29,592 bases of DNA. It comes from JBCCMQ01 sp039179985. GTDB taxonomy: Bacteria > Pseudomonadota > Alphaproteobacteria > Rhodobacterales > Rhodobacteraceae. Both the position numbers and the translations under genes were made by a program. The notes below the pieces were generated by a model. That model made no database searches, was not told the DNA's origin, and saw only the letters and a program-made list of their open reading frames with translations. The stretch is taken from contig JBCDED010000050.1 of assembly GCA_039179985.1 (NCBI GenBank), forward strand, positions 1-29,592. The letters run 5' to 3'. Of this stretch, positions 14,346 through 21,907 are shown in pieces (within the stretch, counting starts at the first letter, position 1; the number at the start of each line of letters is the position of its first letter).

Positions 14346-15971
14346 ATGGACGCGACACCACAGATCCTTTTCCCAATCGCAGCTCCCCTCGGGCCGGCGT
14401 CTGCACAGGCACCGACGACAGGGTCAAACGGGTTGCCAGTGGAGATCGCTGAAAGCTTCGCCGGCCTTCTGGCGGAAAGACCCACTGATAATGCGGTTGA
14501 GGGAGACGAAAAGGCATTTTGGGCGGTCGAGACTGCCGGTGATATCGGAGGCAGGGACACGGCCGACGGAGAGGCGCTGCCGGAGGCTGCTCTGCCACTT
14601 GCGATAGGTGTGCCGGATAGCCCCCGTGGCGCAGAGGATAAAGCATCTGGTCCGGTCGCCTCGCTCGGGGTCCCCGGGCTGGACCCCGGGCAAAAGGCCG
14701 GGCACAGACTCTTTGACCCGCTTGGCGTCGTTCCTTGGCCGGGAACGCCCGAGCGCCCGGCAGGCGATCCCGAGCGGGCAAAACCAATGCAGGGTATCTT
14801 GGAAAACGCCGCGCCTGCACGCCCGCCCCTCTTGCCATCTGACGCGCCGCAGCAAGAGCCGCGCCCAACCCTTGCAAACACGGCACGGACGGAAACGCCT
14901 GATTTTCCCAGCCAAATGGAGGCTCCGCCGCGCCCGGCACCGGCTGAACCGGATCTAAGGCCACCCACCGGGATCGCAGAGATGGCGCCCCCTGCGCGCC
15001 CGCAGGTTGGTGGCGGTGAACGGCCATCGCAAGCGGCCAATCCACCGGCTGTGACCGGCCCCGAGCGTCCGGGCCCCCTGGCCACACCCCTGGAACAGGG
15101 GGCACCCCCGGCACCGCCCCCGGGCACGCTTAGCCCTCGCGAGGTGGCAACAGCGGCGCAGGACGCGGATTTGGCGCAAGGGTCTCGGACACCGCCCGTA
15201 ATGGCTGCGGAGACTCTGTCCCCGAAAGGCAGGGCTAACGGCGCACCGGAACAAGAGCAGCGCATCGGTCAAGGCAATAGCACGGTGGTGCCTTTGCGGC
15301 CCGATGCGCCGGCAGCGCAACCACCCGAGACGCCAGTTCCCCGGTTCTCCGACCCTCCGCCAACGGTGGCGCAAACGCCGCCGGAAAGTCCGGCGCCCGA
15401 CGTCGGCGGGCTTGCAAAAATGACCGTCTCGGAGAGCGTCGTTCCCCCACAGGTGACCCGCCCAGACGGCGGGCTGGATTCGGTGGCTGGCCCCGTCCCG
15501 ACTATGCCGGAGGCCACGCGCCGCACGGAAACCTCCTTGCGCCCGGCGCCACCGTCCGGTCTTGAGATGTCGGTGATGCGACAGATCGTGACCGGCGCCC
15601 AGGGTCGGGCGGAACAGGTCTTTGAACTGGCACTGGAGCCCGCTGAACTGGGCAAGGTCCGCATCGCTCTTTCGCCAAGCGACGCGGGCGTGACCGTTTC
15701 GATTGTCGCGGAACGGCCTGAAACGCTGGAGCTTTTGCGTCGCCACGCCGACCTTATGTCGCAGGATCTGCGCGCGATCGGCTTCAGCGACGTCGACCTG
15801 GATTTTGGTGCGACCAAGAACAATTCACCAGGATGGCCCGGCAGTGCAGAGCCGCGGCAGACCCCACAGGAAAGGCCCCTTTCGGGTGACGCCGCAGACA
15901 TACAAGAAACGCCGCCAACCCCAATCCGCCGGGCCGACCATGCCACGGCGAGCCTCGACTTGCGGCTTTAG
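14346..15971 (+). CDS. fliK: Flagellar hook-length control protein FliK
   Basis: A 541-aa protein that measures hook length and switches the export specificity of the flagellar secretion system. The first 400 residues are Pro/Ala/Glu-rich and low-complexity, as expected for the molecular ruler. The conserved C-terminal hook domain spans about residues 405-487 and includes FELALEPAELGKVRIALSPSDAGVTVSIVAERPETLELLRRH and LRAIGFSDVDLDFG. The ATG at 14346 is the first in the frame; the Shine-Dalgarno is weak, so the start is less certain than the C-terminus. flgD begins 14 nt after its stop, forming a fliK–flgD operon. Confidence 0.93.
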   Translation: MDATPQILFPIAAPLGPASAQAPTTGSNGLPVEIAESFAGLLAERPTDNAVEGDEKAFWAVETAGDIGGRDTADGEALPEAALPLAIGVPDSPRGAEDKASGPVASLGVPGLDPGQKAGHRLFDPLGVVPWPGTPERPAGDPERAKPMQGILENAAPARPPLLPSDAPQQEPRPTLANTARTETPDFPSQMEAPPRPAPAEPDLRPPTGIAEMAPPARPQVGGGERPSQAANPPAVTGPERPGPLATPLEQGAPPAPPPGTLSPREVATAAQDADLAQGSRTPPVMAAETLSPKGRANGAPEQEQRIGQGNSTVVPLRPDAPAAQPPETPVPRFSDPPPTVAQTPPESPAPDVGGLAKMTVSESVVPPQVTRPDGGLDSVAGPVPTMPEATRRTETSLRPAPPSGLEMSVMRQIVTGAQGRAEQVFELALEPAELGKVRIALSPSDAGVTVSIVAERPETLELLRRHADLMSQDLRAIGFSDVDLDFGATKNNSPGWPGSAEPRQTPQERPLSGDAADIQETPPTPIRRADHATASLDLRL

Positions 15972-15985
15972 AAAGGACCCCGCCC

Positions 15986-16675
15986 ATGGACCCCATTCTG
16001 TCGACCAATGTGGTTCGCTCCGATCAGGAGCAGTTCGTTAAGCCCGCTCCCACCGGAGAAGACACAGGCAGCGCGATCTCATCGGATTTCGAGACGTTCC
16101 TGAAGATGCTGACCACGCAAATCGAAAACCAGGATCCGCTCAACCCCATCGAATCCTCCGATTTCGCGGTCCAGCTGGCGACCTTCTCCGGGGTCGAACA
16201 ACAGGTGCAGACAAACGACCTGCTGAAAGACATCGTCGCCAAAAACGACGCGACCGGACTTGCCGATCTGGCGGGTTGGGTCGGGATGGAGGCGCGGTCC
16301 GCCACGCCGCGCAATTTCGATGGCACCTCCCTTACCCTGACGCCCCCCGTGATCCCGACCGCGACAACCGCGCAGCTTGTGGTCCGCGATACGATCGGCG
16401 CGGAAATCCAGCGGATCGACATTGATAATTCGGGGGCAGAGTACAACTGGGCCGGTATACTGCCGGGCGGCGGTCTGGTGCCGCCGGGGTCCTACAGCTT
16501 CAGCGTCGAAGGGTACCGGGGCGGCACGCTGATCGGCACGGAGAACCTGGAAACCTACGACACGGTCACCGAGGTTCTGGTCACCGATACCGGTCCGATG
16601 CTGCGACTGGAAGGTGGCGGCGAGGTCGCTGCGGATGCCGTGACGGCGGTGCGCGAGGCAGCCAACGGCGGCTGA
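15986..16675 (+). CDS. flgD: Flagellar hook capping protein FlgD
   Basis: A 229-aa hook-cap protein that guides FlgE polymerisation at the tip of the growing hook. The N-terminal signature DFETFLKMLTTQIENQDPLNP, followed by FAVQLATFSGVEQQVQTNDLL (about residues 33-80), is diagnostic. The rest has the beta-rich FlgD Ig/tudor-like part (VIPTATTAQLVVRD, WAGILPGGGLVPPGSYSF). The ATG at 15986 has AAAGGA about 8 nt upstream. It follows fliK by 14 nt and is convergent with ubiB, with 17 nt between the stops. Those 17 nt and the ubiB end hold a short GCGCC-CGAA-GGCGC hairpin (16680-16693). No hook gene flgE is present in the window. Confidence 0.95.
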   Translation: MDPILSTNVVRSDQEQFVKPAPTGEDTGSAISSDFETFLKMLTTQIENQDPLNPIESSDFAVQLATFSGVEQQVQTNDLLKDIVAKNDATGLADLAGWVGMEARSATPRNFDGTSLTLTPPVIPTATTAQLVVRDTIGAEIQRIDIDNSGAEYNWAGILPGGGLVPPGSYSFSVEGYRGGTLIGTENLETYDTVTEVLVTDTGPMLRLEGGGEVAADAVTAVREAANGG

Positions 16676-16692
16676 CCCCGCGCCCGAAGGCG

Positions 16693-18222
16693 CTATCCCC
16701 ACATTAGCCAGGCGACGGCGAACCCCGCACCAGCCCCGGCCACCGCCCAGAGGGCCGCCTGGCGCCAGCCCGGACCCGTGGTCTCAGGGGGTGCCGGGGT
16801 GCTTTGCGCAATCAGGGCGGCTTCCACCATCTGCGGCAGGCGGGGCCCGAAACGGGCGAGGACCCGCGCGGTCATGGTGAGATCGCGGATCACCGCGCGC
16901 GGGCCAATGCTCTCTTTGATATAGTCCTCGACCACCGGTCGGGCCGTCTTCCAGATGTTGATCTGCGGATCCATGGAGCGCGCCACGCCCTCGACCACAA
17001 CCATGGTCCGTTGCAGAAGGATCAGCTCGGTCCGTGTTTCCATCCCGAAGCGCTCGGTCACCTCAAATAGGTAGTTCAGCAGCCGACCCATGGAAATCTG
17101 GCTGGCGTCCATGTCGAAGATGGGCTCGCCCACGGATCGGAGCGCGCGGGCAAACTCATCCATGTCGCGGTCGGCGGGGACATACCCGGCCTCGAAATGC
17201 ACCTCGGCCACGCGGCGGTAGTCCTTGCGGATGAAGCCGTATAGGATCTCGGCATAGACCCGGCGCGTGTAGTCGTCGATCCGGCCCATGATCCCGAAGT
17301 CCATAGCCACGATATCGCCATTCGGCGCAACCTTCAGGTTCCCCTGGTGCATGTCGGCGTGAAAGTACCCGTCCCGGAGCGCATGGCGCAGGAAGACCTC
17401 CAGAATCCGGGCGCCGACCGCCCGCTTGTCGATGCCAGCGGCCTCGATCGCAGGTACATCCCCTGCCGGAATGCCCGCGGCCCAGCCCATGGTCATCACC
17501 CGCCGCCCGCACAGCGCCCATCTCGTCTCGGGCACCCGGAAACCAGTGTCGTCTTTCGTGGTCGCTGCAAACTCGGCGGCGGCGGCGCTTTCGAGCCGGA
17601 GGTCCAGTTCGCCCTTCACGACGCCTTCGAAATGGGTGATCACCTCGGTCGGCCGCAATCGCCGGGCCGAGGGCGCGATAAGCTCGATCATGCGTGCCGC
17701 AAGGTAAAAGGCGTCGATGTCCTTCTGGAACGCCCGCTCGATCCCGGGGCGCAGGATCTTCACCGCCACCTCCTCGCCCGTACTCAAAAGTCGCGCCCGG
17801 TGGACCTGGGCGATTGAGGCGGCAGCGACGGGACCGGAAAACTCCGAAAAAAGTTCGGAAAAGGGGCGTTCCAGTTCCTCTTCCACGATGGCCTGGGCCT
17901 GGGCAGTGGGGAAGGCGGGCAGCTTGTCCTGCAAAACGCGCAGCTGCCGCGCAAGGTCATCGCCCACCACATCGGGCCGGGTGGACAGGATCTGACCGAA
18001 CTTGATGTAGGCGGGCCCAAGTGCCGTCAACGCGCGGGTCGCCGGCGGCATGTCCGGATCGCCCTTCATGCCAAGAAAACTGAACGGCCAGCCAAGGACG
18101 CGGGCCACGACCCGAAGGATCGGCGGCGCTTCGAAGGCATCGAGGACGACACCCATGGCGCCCGTCCGCTCCAGCGTCGCGCCCGTGCGGACCAGCCGCC
18201 AGATATTATGGGGGCCGCGCAA
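16693..18222 (-). CDS. ubiB: UbiB, ABC1/ADCK-family atypical kinase for ubiquinone biosynthesis
   Basis: A 509-aa membrane-associated member of the UbiB/COQ8 family, needed for ubiquinone assembly (an ATPase-like accessory role rather than a proven hydroxylase). Visible motifs are KFGQ at 74-77, the Ala-rich loop AAASIAQVHRA at about 133-143, the ATP-binding lysine K155 in VAVKIL, HADMHQGN at 288-295 and DFG at 308-310. A C-terminal hydrophobic helix occupies about 486-508. The start is forced: the conserved N-terminus (RGPHNIWRLVRTGATLERTGAM) begins directly after a TTG at 18222, and the in-frame codons before it are CTC and the TAG that ends ubiE. The gene is therefore in the same frame as ubiE, 3 nt behind it, and coupled to it. 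Confidence 0.95.
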   Translation of the reverse strand: MRGPHNIWRLVRTGATLERTGAMGVVLDAFEAPPILRVVARVLGWPFSFLGMKGDPDMPPATRALTALGPAYIKFGQILSTRPDVVGDDLARQLRVLQDKLPAFPTAQAQAIVEEELERPFSELFSEFSGPVAAASIAQVHRARLLSTGEEVAVKILRPGIERAFQKDIDAFYLAARMIELIAPSARRLRPTEVITHFEGVVKGELDLRLESAAAAEFAATTKDDTGFRVPETRWALCGRRVMTMGWAAGIPAGDVPAIEAAGIDKRAVGARILEVFLRHALRDGYFHADMHQGNLKVAPNGDIVAMDFGIMGRIDDYTRRVYAEILYGFIRKDYRRVAEVHFEAGYVPADRDMDEFARALRSVGEPIFDMDASQISMGRLLNYLFEVTERFGMETRTELILLQRTMVVVEGVARSMDPQINIWKTARPVVEDYIKESIGPRAVIRDLTMTARVLARFGPRLPQMVEAALIAQSTPAPPETTGPGWRQAALWAVAGAGAGFAVAWLMWG

Positions 18223-18225
18223 GAG

Positions 18226-18981
18226 CTAGAGTTTCCAGCCCGAATGTAGGGCCGTGATGCCCATGCTGAGGTTGCGGTACTTGACCTGTTCAAAGCCCGC
18301 GGCGCGGATCATCTCGGCAAAGGTGTCCTGATCGGGGAACCGGCGGATGGATTCCACAAGGTACTGATAGCTGTCTCGGTCCCCGGTTACAACGCGGCCC
18401 ATGGTCGGGATGACGTTGAACGAATAGGCGTCATAGGCCTTTTGCAGCATCGGGTTCGGTAACTGGCTGAACTCGAGGACCATAAGCCGCCCGCCAGGCT
18501 TCAGCACCCGGAACGCTTCCGACAACGCCTCGTCGATCCGGGTGACGTTCCGAATGCCGAAAGAGATAGTGTAGACGTCGAAAACACCCGCGTCGAAAGG
18601 CAGCGCCATGGCATCGCCCACGACCCAGGTCAACTGATCGGCCAGCGCCGTAGCCTCGGCCCGGACCTCGCCTTCGCGCAGCATGCTCTCGGTCATGTCA
18701 AGCACCGTCGCCCGCGAGCCCGGCGCGCGCTTGAGAAACCGGAACGCGATGTCGCCGGTGCCGCCCGCCACGTCGAGCAGCCTCTGGCCGGAACGCGGCG
18801 CCAGCCAATCCATCATGGCGTCTTTCCAGAGCCGGTGAACGCCTGCCGACATCAGGTCGTTCATCACGTCATAGCGCGACGCAACGCTTGTGAAGACACC
18901 GTGCACCTTGCTGGCTTTCTCGCCCTCGGCGACGGTTTCAAAACCGAAATGCGTCGTGGGCTCGTTGTCCGGTTCAGCCAT
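18226..18981 (-). CDS. ubiE: UbiE/Coq5 C-methyltransferase
   Basis: A 251-aa SAM-dependent methyltransferase that methylates the ring of demethoxyubiquinol-type intermediates (or demethylmenaquinol). Motif I is LLDVAGGTGDIAFRF (about 68-82). Also typical are VFTSVASRYDVMNDLMSAGVHRLWKD near the N-terminus, FGIRNV in the middle and LEFSQLPNPMLQKAYDAYSF. The ATG at 18981 is chosen because the family N-terminus (HFGFETV) starts close behind it; the frame stays open to 19329 but would overlap mutM. It forms an operon with ubiB and is divergent from mutM, as commonly seen in Rhodobacteraceae. Confidence 0.96.
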   Translation of the reverse strand: MAEPDNEPTTHFGFETVAEGEKASKVHGVFTSVASRYDVMNDLMSAGVHRLWKDAMMDWLAPRSGQRLLDVAGGTGDIAFRFLKRAPGSRATVLDMTESMLREGEVRAEATALADQLTWVVGDAMALPFDAGVFDVYTISFGIRNVTRIDEALSEAFRVLKPGGRLMVLEFSQLPNPMLQKAYDAYSFNVIPTMGRVVTGDRDSYQYLVESIRRFPDQDTFAEMIRAAGFEQVKYRNLSMGITALHSGWKL

Positions 18982-19121
18982 ATGTCTCAATCCCTTGCGG
19001 TTGTCCCAACCGTCGATATAGCCTCGCGGCGCAGGACACAAACGCGTTGATCGGGCGCAGGCCCTTGTGATCCGGTGCCAGCTGGCCCTAGATAGGCCGC
19101 CCTTGCCCAGCGGAGTCCCCG
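18982..19121. promoter_or_regulatory. Divergent promoter region ubiE / mutM
   Basis: For mutM, TTGTGA (19065-19070), 18 bases and TAGATA (19089-19094) place a start about 20 nt before the GTG. For ubiE on the minus strand, TTTGTG (plus 19037-19042), 16 bases and TATATC (plus 19015-19020) make a plausible promoter. Both are read by eye from the sequence. Confidence 0.45.
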
Positions 19122-19973
19122 GTGCCTGAACTGCCCGAAGTCGAAACCGTCCGCCGCGGACTGGAACCTGCCATGGCTGGCGCGGTGATCGCTGCGGCCG
19201 AGGTGCGCCGGCCCGATCTGCGCTGGCCGTTCCCAGACAATATGGCCGCACGCCTGGCAGGAAAGCGCGTGCTGCGCCTTGGCCGGCGGTCCAAGTACAT
19301 TCTGGCCGACCTGGACAGCGGCGAGACACTGATCATCCATCTGGGCATGTCCGGGCGGATGCTGGTGTCCGGCACTCGCATCGGCGGCTTTTTTTACGAT
19401 CACCCGGCGCCGGCTGCCCATGACCACGTTGTCCTGCATATGGAAGACGGGGCGCGCGTGACCTTCAACGACGCCCGCCGTTTCGGCGCCATGGACCTTT
19501 GGCCCACAAACGACATTTTGGGTCACCCGCTTTTGGCCAGTCTCGGGCCCGAGCCGCTTGGCAATGCCTTTCACGAGGCGCATCTGGAAGCCGCCTTCGC
19601 CGGGCGCCGCACGCCCATCAAGGCCGCGCTACTTGACCAGAGAATCGTTTCCGGACTGGGCAATATTTATGTCTGCGAAGCCCTTTATCGCGCCGGGATC
19701 TCACCGCGACGCCGCGTCGCGTCGGTCGGTCCCAAACGGATCGCCCGCCTCGTTCCGGAAATCCGGAAGGTGCTTGCAGAGGCCATCGAAGCCGGTGGTT
19801 CATCGCTACGCGACCACCGCCAAGCCGATGGAGAACTTGGATATTTTCAACATTCCTTCACGGTCTACGGACGCGAAGGAGCGGCCTGCCTGACGCCCGG
19901 TTGCGGCGGGACAGTACAGCGGATTGTCCAGAGCGGGCGGTCCACGTTCTTTTGCGGGCGCTGCCAAAGATAA
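19122..19973 (+). CDS. mutM: Formamidopyrimidine-DNA glycosylase (Fpg/MutM)
   Basis: A 283-aa base-excision repair glycosylase/AP lyase that removes 8-oxoguanine and formamidopyrimidines. The N-terminus MPELPEVETVRRGL supplies the catalytic Pro2 and Glu3; a GTG at 19122 is the start that gives this sequence. K58 in RRSKYILADL is the conserved lysine, followed by IIHLGMSGRM. The helix-two-turn-helix region contains DQRIVSGLGNIYVCEALYRAGISP. The zinc finger ligands are C256, C261, C278 and C281, with a catalytic arginine in SGRSTFFC. Length is normal. It is followed 70 bp later by the enoyl-CoA hydratase gene. Confidence 0.98.
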   Translation: MPELPEVETVRRGLEPAMAGAVIAAAEVRRPDLRWPFPDNMAARLAGKRVLRLGRRSKYILADLDSGETLIIHLGMSGRMLVSGTRIGGFFYDHPAPAAHDHVVLHMEDGARVTFNDARRFGAMDLWPTNDILGHPLLASLGPEPLGNAFHEAHLEAAFAGRRTPIKAALLDQRIVSGLGNIYVCEALYRAGISPRRRVASVGPKRIARLVPEIRKVLAEAIEAGGSSLRDHRQADGELGYFQHSFTVYGREGAACLTPGCGGTVQRIVQSGRSTFFCGRCQR

Positions 19974-20043
19974 CTTGCGCGGCCTGCTGAGACTGCTAAC
20001 AAAATCGCTCACTCGCAGAATAACACGGGAGCGGCACCGCCGC

Positions 20044-20820
20044 ATGGCCTACAAAACGATTATCGTCGACGTCGACGACCACGTTTGCCTGATCAAGCTC
20101 AACAGACCCGACTCCATGAACGCTCTGAACGCAGAGCTGATCGACGAATTGGGGCAGGCAATCGCCGAAGCGGACGACAACGAGAAGGTTCGCGCCATCG
20201 TTCTCACCGGAAACGAAAAAGCGTTCGCCGCCGGTGCCGACATCTCGGAGATGGCAGACAAGAACTTTGTCGACGCGTTCCGCGGCGATCTCTTCGGGAC
20301 CGCGACGGTCGACAAGCTGCGTTCTCGCAAACCGATGATCGCTGCCGTTGCAGGCTACGCCCTGGGTGGCGGCTGCGAGCTGGCGATGATGTGCGACTTC
20401 GTCATCGCCGCGGACAATGCCAAGTTCGGTCAGCCCGAGATCAATCTGGGCGTTGTCGCTGGCCTTGGCGGAACGCAGCGACTGACCCGTCTTGTTGGAC
20501 GATCGAAGTCCATGGACATGCACCTGACGGGGCGTTTCATGGAAGCCGAAGAAGCCGAACGCGCGGGCCTTGCCAGCCGGGTCGTCCCTGCCAAGAAGCT
20601 TCTGGAAGAAGCGACGGGCGCGGCGCATAGGATCTCGGAGAAGTCCATGGTCACGGCCATGGCGGTGAAAGAGGCCGTCAACCGCGCCGAAGAGACGAGC
20701 CTTGCCGAAGGCATTCTGTTTGAACGACGCCTCTTCCACGCACTTTTCGCAACCGACGATCAGACCGAAGGTATGGCCGCTTTCCTGGAAAAACGGCAAC
20801 CGCAATTCCGCGACAAATGA
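20044..20820 (+). CDS. Enoyl-CoA hydratase (crotonase family)
   Basis: A 258-aa crotonase-fold enzyme that adds water to trans-2-enoyl-CoA in fatty-acid beta-oxidation. The oxyanion-hole segments are FAAGADISEM (about 61-70) and GYALGGGCELAMMCDF (about 104-119). The two catalytic glutamates of true hydratases are present: E112 in GGGCEL and E132 in QPEINLG. This supports hydratase rather than isomerase activity. The ATG at 20044 starts directly with MAYKTIIVDV; upstream in-frame starts would overlap mutM. It lies between mutM and rpsT, an arrangement I recall from other Rhodobacteraceae. Confidence 0.95.
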   Translation: MAYKTIIVDVDDHVCLIKLNRPDSMNALNAELIDELGQAIAEADDNEKVRAIVLTGNEKAFAAGADISEMADKNFVDAFRGDLFGTATVDKLRSRKPMIAAVAGYALGGGCELAMMCDFVIAADNAKFGQPEINLGVVAGLGGTQRLTRLVGRSKSMDMHLTGRFMEAEEAERAGLASRVVPAKKLLEEATGAAHRISEKSMVTAMAVKEAVNRAEETSLAEGILFERRLFHALFATDDQTEGMAAFLEKRQPQFRDK

Positions 20821-20836
20821 TGTTTGCAGGGGGCTG

Positions 20837-20865
20837 TTGACTCGGGTGCGCTTCGGGCCTAGAAG
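20837..20865 (+). promoter_or_regulatory. Sigma-70 type promoter of rpsT
   Basis: TTGACT at 20837-20842, exactly 17 bases, then TAGAAG at 20860-20865. This places transcription start near 20872, about 40 nt before the rpsT start codon. It is a good match for a highly expressed ribosomal protein gene. Confidence 0.6.
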
Positions 20866-20912
20866 CGCGCTCTCAGATTCACTTGTATCGAAAGATCAGG
20901 ACGCTCAGAACA

Positions 20913-21176
20913 ATGGCCAACACGCCACAATCAAAAAAGCGCGCCCGCCAGAACCTGCGTCGCTTGGAAGTCAACAAGGCGCGTCGGTCGCGCATCCGCA
21001 CCTTCCTGCGCAAAGTCGAAGAGGCAATTGCCTCGGGCGATCAGACCGCTGCCCAGACTGCCCTGCGCCTCGCGCAGCCCGAGTTGATGCGCGGCGTGAC
21101 CAAAGGCGTCATGCACAAAAACACCGCATCGCGGAAAATGTCGCGTCTGTCCGCGCGTGTAAAAGCAATCGCTTAA
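20913..21176 (+). CDS. rpsT: 30S ribosomal protein S20
   Basis: An 87-aa, very basic protein that binds 16S rRNA. The N-terminus MANTPQSKKRARQNLRRLEVNKARRSRIRTFLRKVEEAI is the clear S20 signature, and the C-terminus GVMHKNTASRKMSRLSARVKAIA also fits. The ATG at 20913 is chosen over an in-frame ATG at 20883 because S20 begins with MANT. It is a single-gene transcription unit with its own promoter upstream and a strong terminator 22 nt after the stop. Confidence 0.98.
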   Translation: MANTPQSKKRARQNLRRLEVNKARRSRIRTFLRKVEEAIASGDQTAAQTALRLAQPELMRGVTKGVMHKNTASRKMSRLSARVKAIA

Positions 21177-21198
21177 CCGCGAGAAGGCTGGAATTTCG

Positions 21199-21232
21199 GA
21201 GCGCGCCCGAAGGGATCGGGCGCGCTCTTTTT
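21199..21232 (+). terminator. Rho-independent terminator of rpsT
   Basis: A perfect 12-bp GC-rich stem (21199-21210 with 21216-21227), a 5-nt loop AGGGA, and five Ts immediately after (21228-21232). This is the only textbook intrinsic terminator noted in the window, and it separates rpsT from the rhodanese–dnaA unit. Confidence 0.95.
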
Positions 21233-21366
21233 GTTGCGGTCTGCTGAGTCGCCAGGCAAACTGGCCGCAAGATCAAGCAGTCATATCTGCCGCGCCGCAG
21301 AAAGGTGCGCTCGCGACACGCAGACTGGATTCGGTCCGCCAATTGTTTCGTCAAGGCTGAAGTTCT

Positions 21367-21413
21367 GTTGCGGCGCCCGCAACGCTGTTGCTAGCGTTAT
21401 CAGGTGATTCACA
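21367..21413. promoter_or_regulatory. Interlocking dyads and DnaA-box-like site upstream of rhodanese–dnaA
   Basis: Two inverted repeats share bases. The first is GTTGCGG-CGC-CCGCAAC at 21367-21383 and the second is AACGCT-N6-AGCGTT at 21381-21398. TGATTCACA at 21405-21413 differs at one position from the DnaA box consensus TTATNCACA and from the Caulobacter-type TGATCCACA. The cluster ends 22 bp before the rhodanese start and could be an operator or an autoregulatory DnaA site. It is a single box and not an origin-like cluster. Confidence 0.35.
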
Positions 21414-21435
21414 TCGTCTTTTGGGGGGACATGGA

Positions 21436-21885
21436 ATGGGCACGGACGGACGTCCGCGTATCGGTGAGGTGTCACCGACCGAAGCGTGGGCCGTCCTGAG
21501 GGACAATCCCCGCGCCGTGCTGATTGATGTCAGGACTTCCGCCGAATGGGGGTTCGTCGGGAAACCTGACCTTGAGGAACTGGGCAAGACGCTGCTTTGC
21601 GTTGAATGGGCCACGTTCCCGGGCATGTCCACATATCCGCACTTCGCGGAGGCAGTGATGACGGAACTGGGTAGCGAGGCGCCCGACACGTTTCTGTTCA
21701 TCTGCCGCTCCGGAGTGCGATCCTTGCGGGCCGCCACGGCCTTCGCTGAGCTTCTCGCTGACCGCGGGATGCAAGGTGCGTGCTTTAACGTGGCCGAAGG
21801 ATTCGAGGGCGATCTGGACGACACCGGGCACCGGGGGGTGCTCGGTGGGTGGAAAGCCCGGGGGCTGGCGTGGCGCCAGTCCTGA
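21436..21885 (+). CDS. Rhodanese-like domain protein upstream of dnaA
   Basis: A 149-aa single-domain rhodanese homologue. The N-terminal motif AVLIDVRTSAEWGFVGKPDL and the active-site loop CRSGVRS with C90 are clear, so the persulfide-carrying cysteine is retained. The sulfur acceptor is unknown. The ATG at 21436 follows a run of six Gs with 7-nt spacing and lies just before the conserved EVSPTEAW segment; a longer frame to 21388 lacks a good ribosome site. The dnaA start follows its stop by 22 nt, so the two are probably one transcript downstream of the rpsT terminator. Confidence 0.9.
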   Translation: MGTDGRPRIGEVSPTEAWAVLRDNPRAVLIDVRTSAEWGFVGKPDLEELGKTLLCVEWATFPGMSTYPHFAEAVMTELGSEAPDTFLFICRSGVRSLRAATAFAELLADRGMQGACFNVAEGFEGDLDDTGHRGVLGGWKARGLAWRQS

Positions 21886-21907
21886 TAACAGGACGGATTG
21901 GACAGGA

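Noticed and set aside
14661..14700. CCCGGG-rich hairpin within fliK as a regulatory element
   Set aside because: Repeated Gly/Pro codons in the low-complexity ruler region explain the short palindromes.
14047..15265. Two long minus-strand frames (355 and 379 codons) opposite fliK and flgJ
   Set aside because: Low-complexity Arg/Pro/Ala products overlapping fliK, whose C-terminal hook domain is clear; no support for either antisense frame.
21233..21435. Possible chromosomal origin next to dnaA
   Set aside because: Only one DnaA-box-like 9-mer and no box cluster or AT-rich unwinding stretch seen. In Alphaproteobacteria the origin is often not at dnaA.
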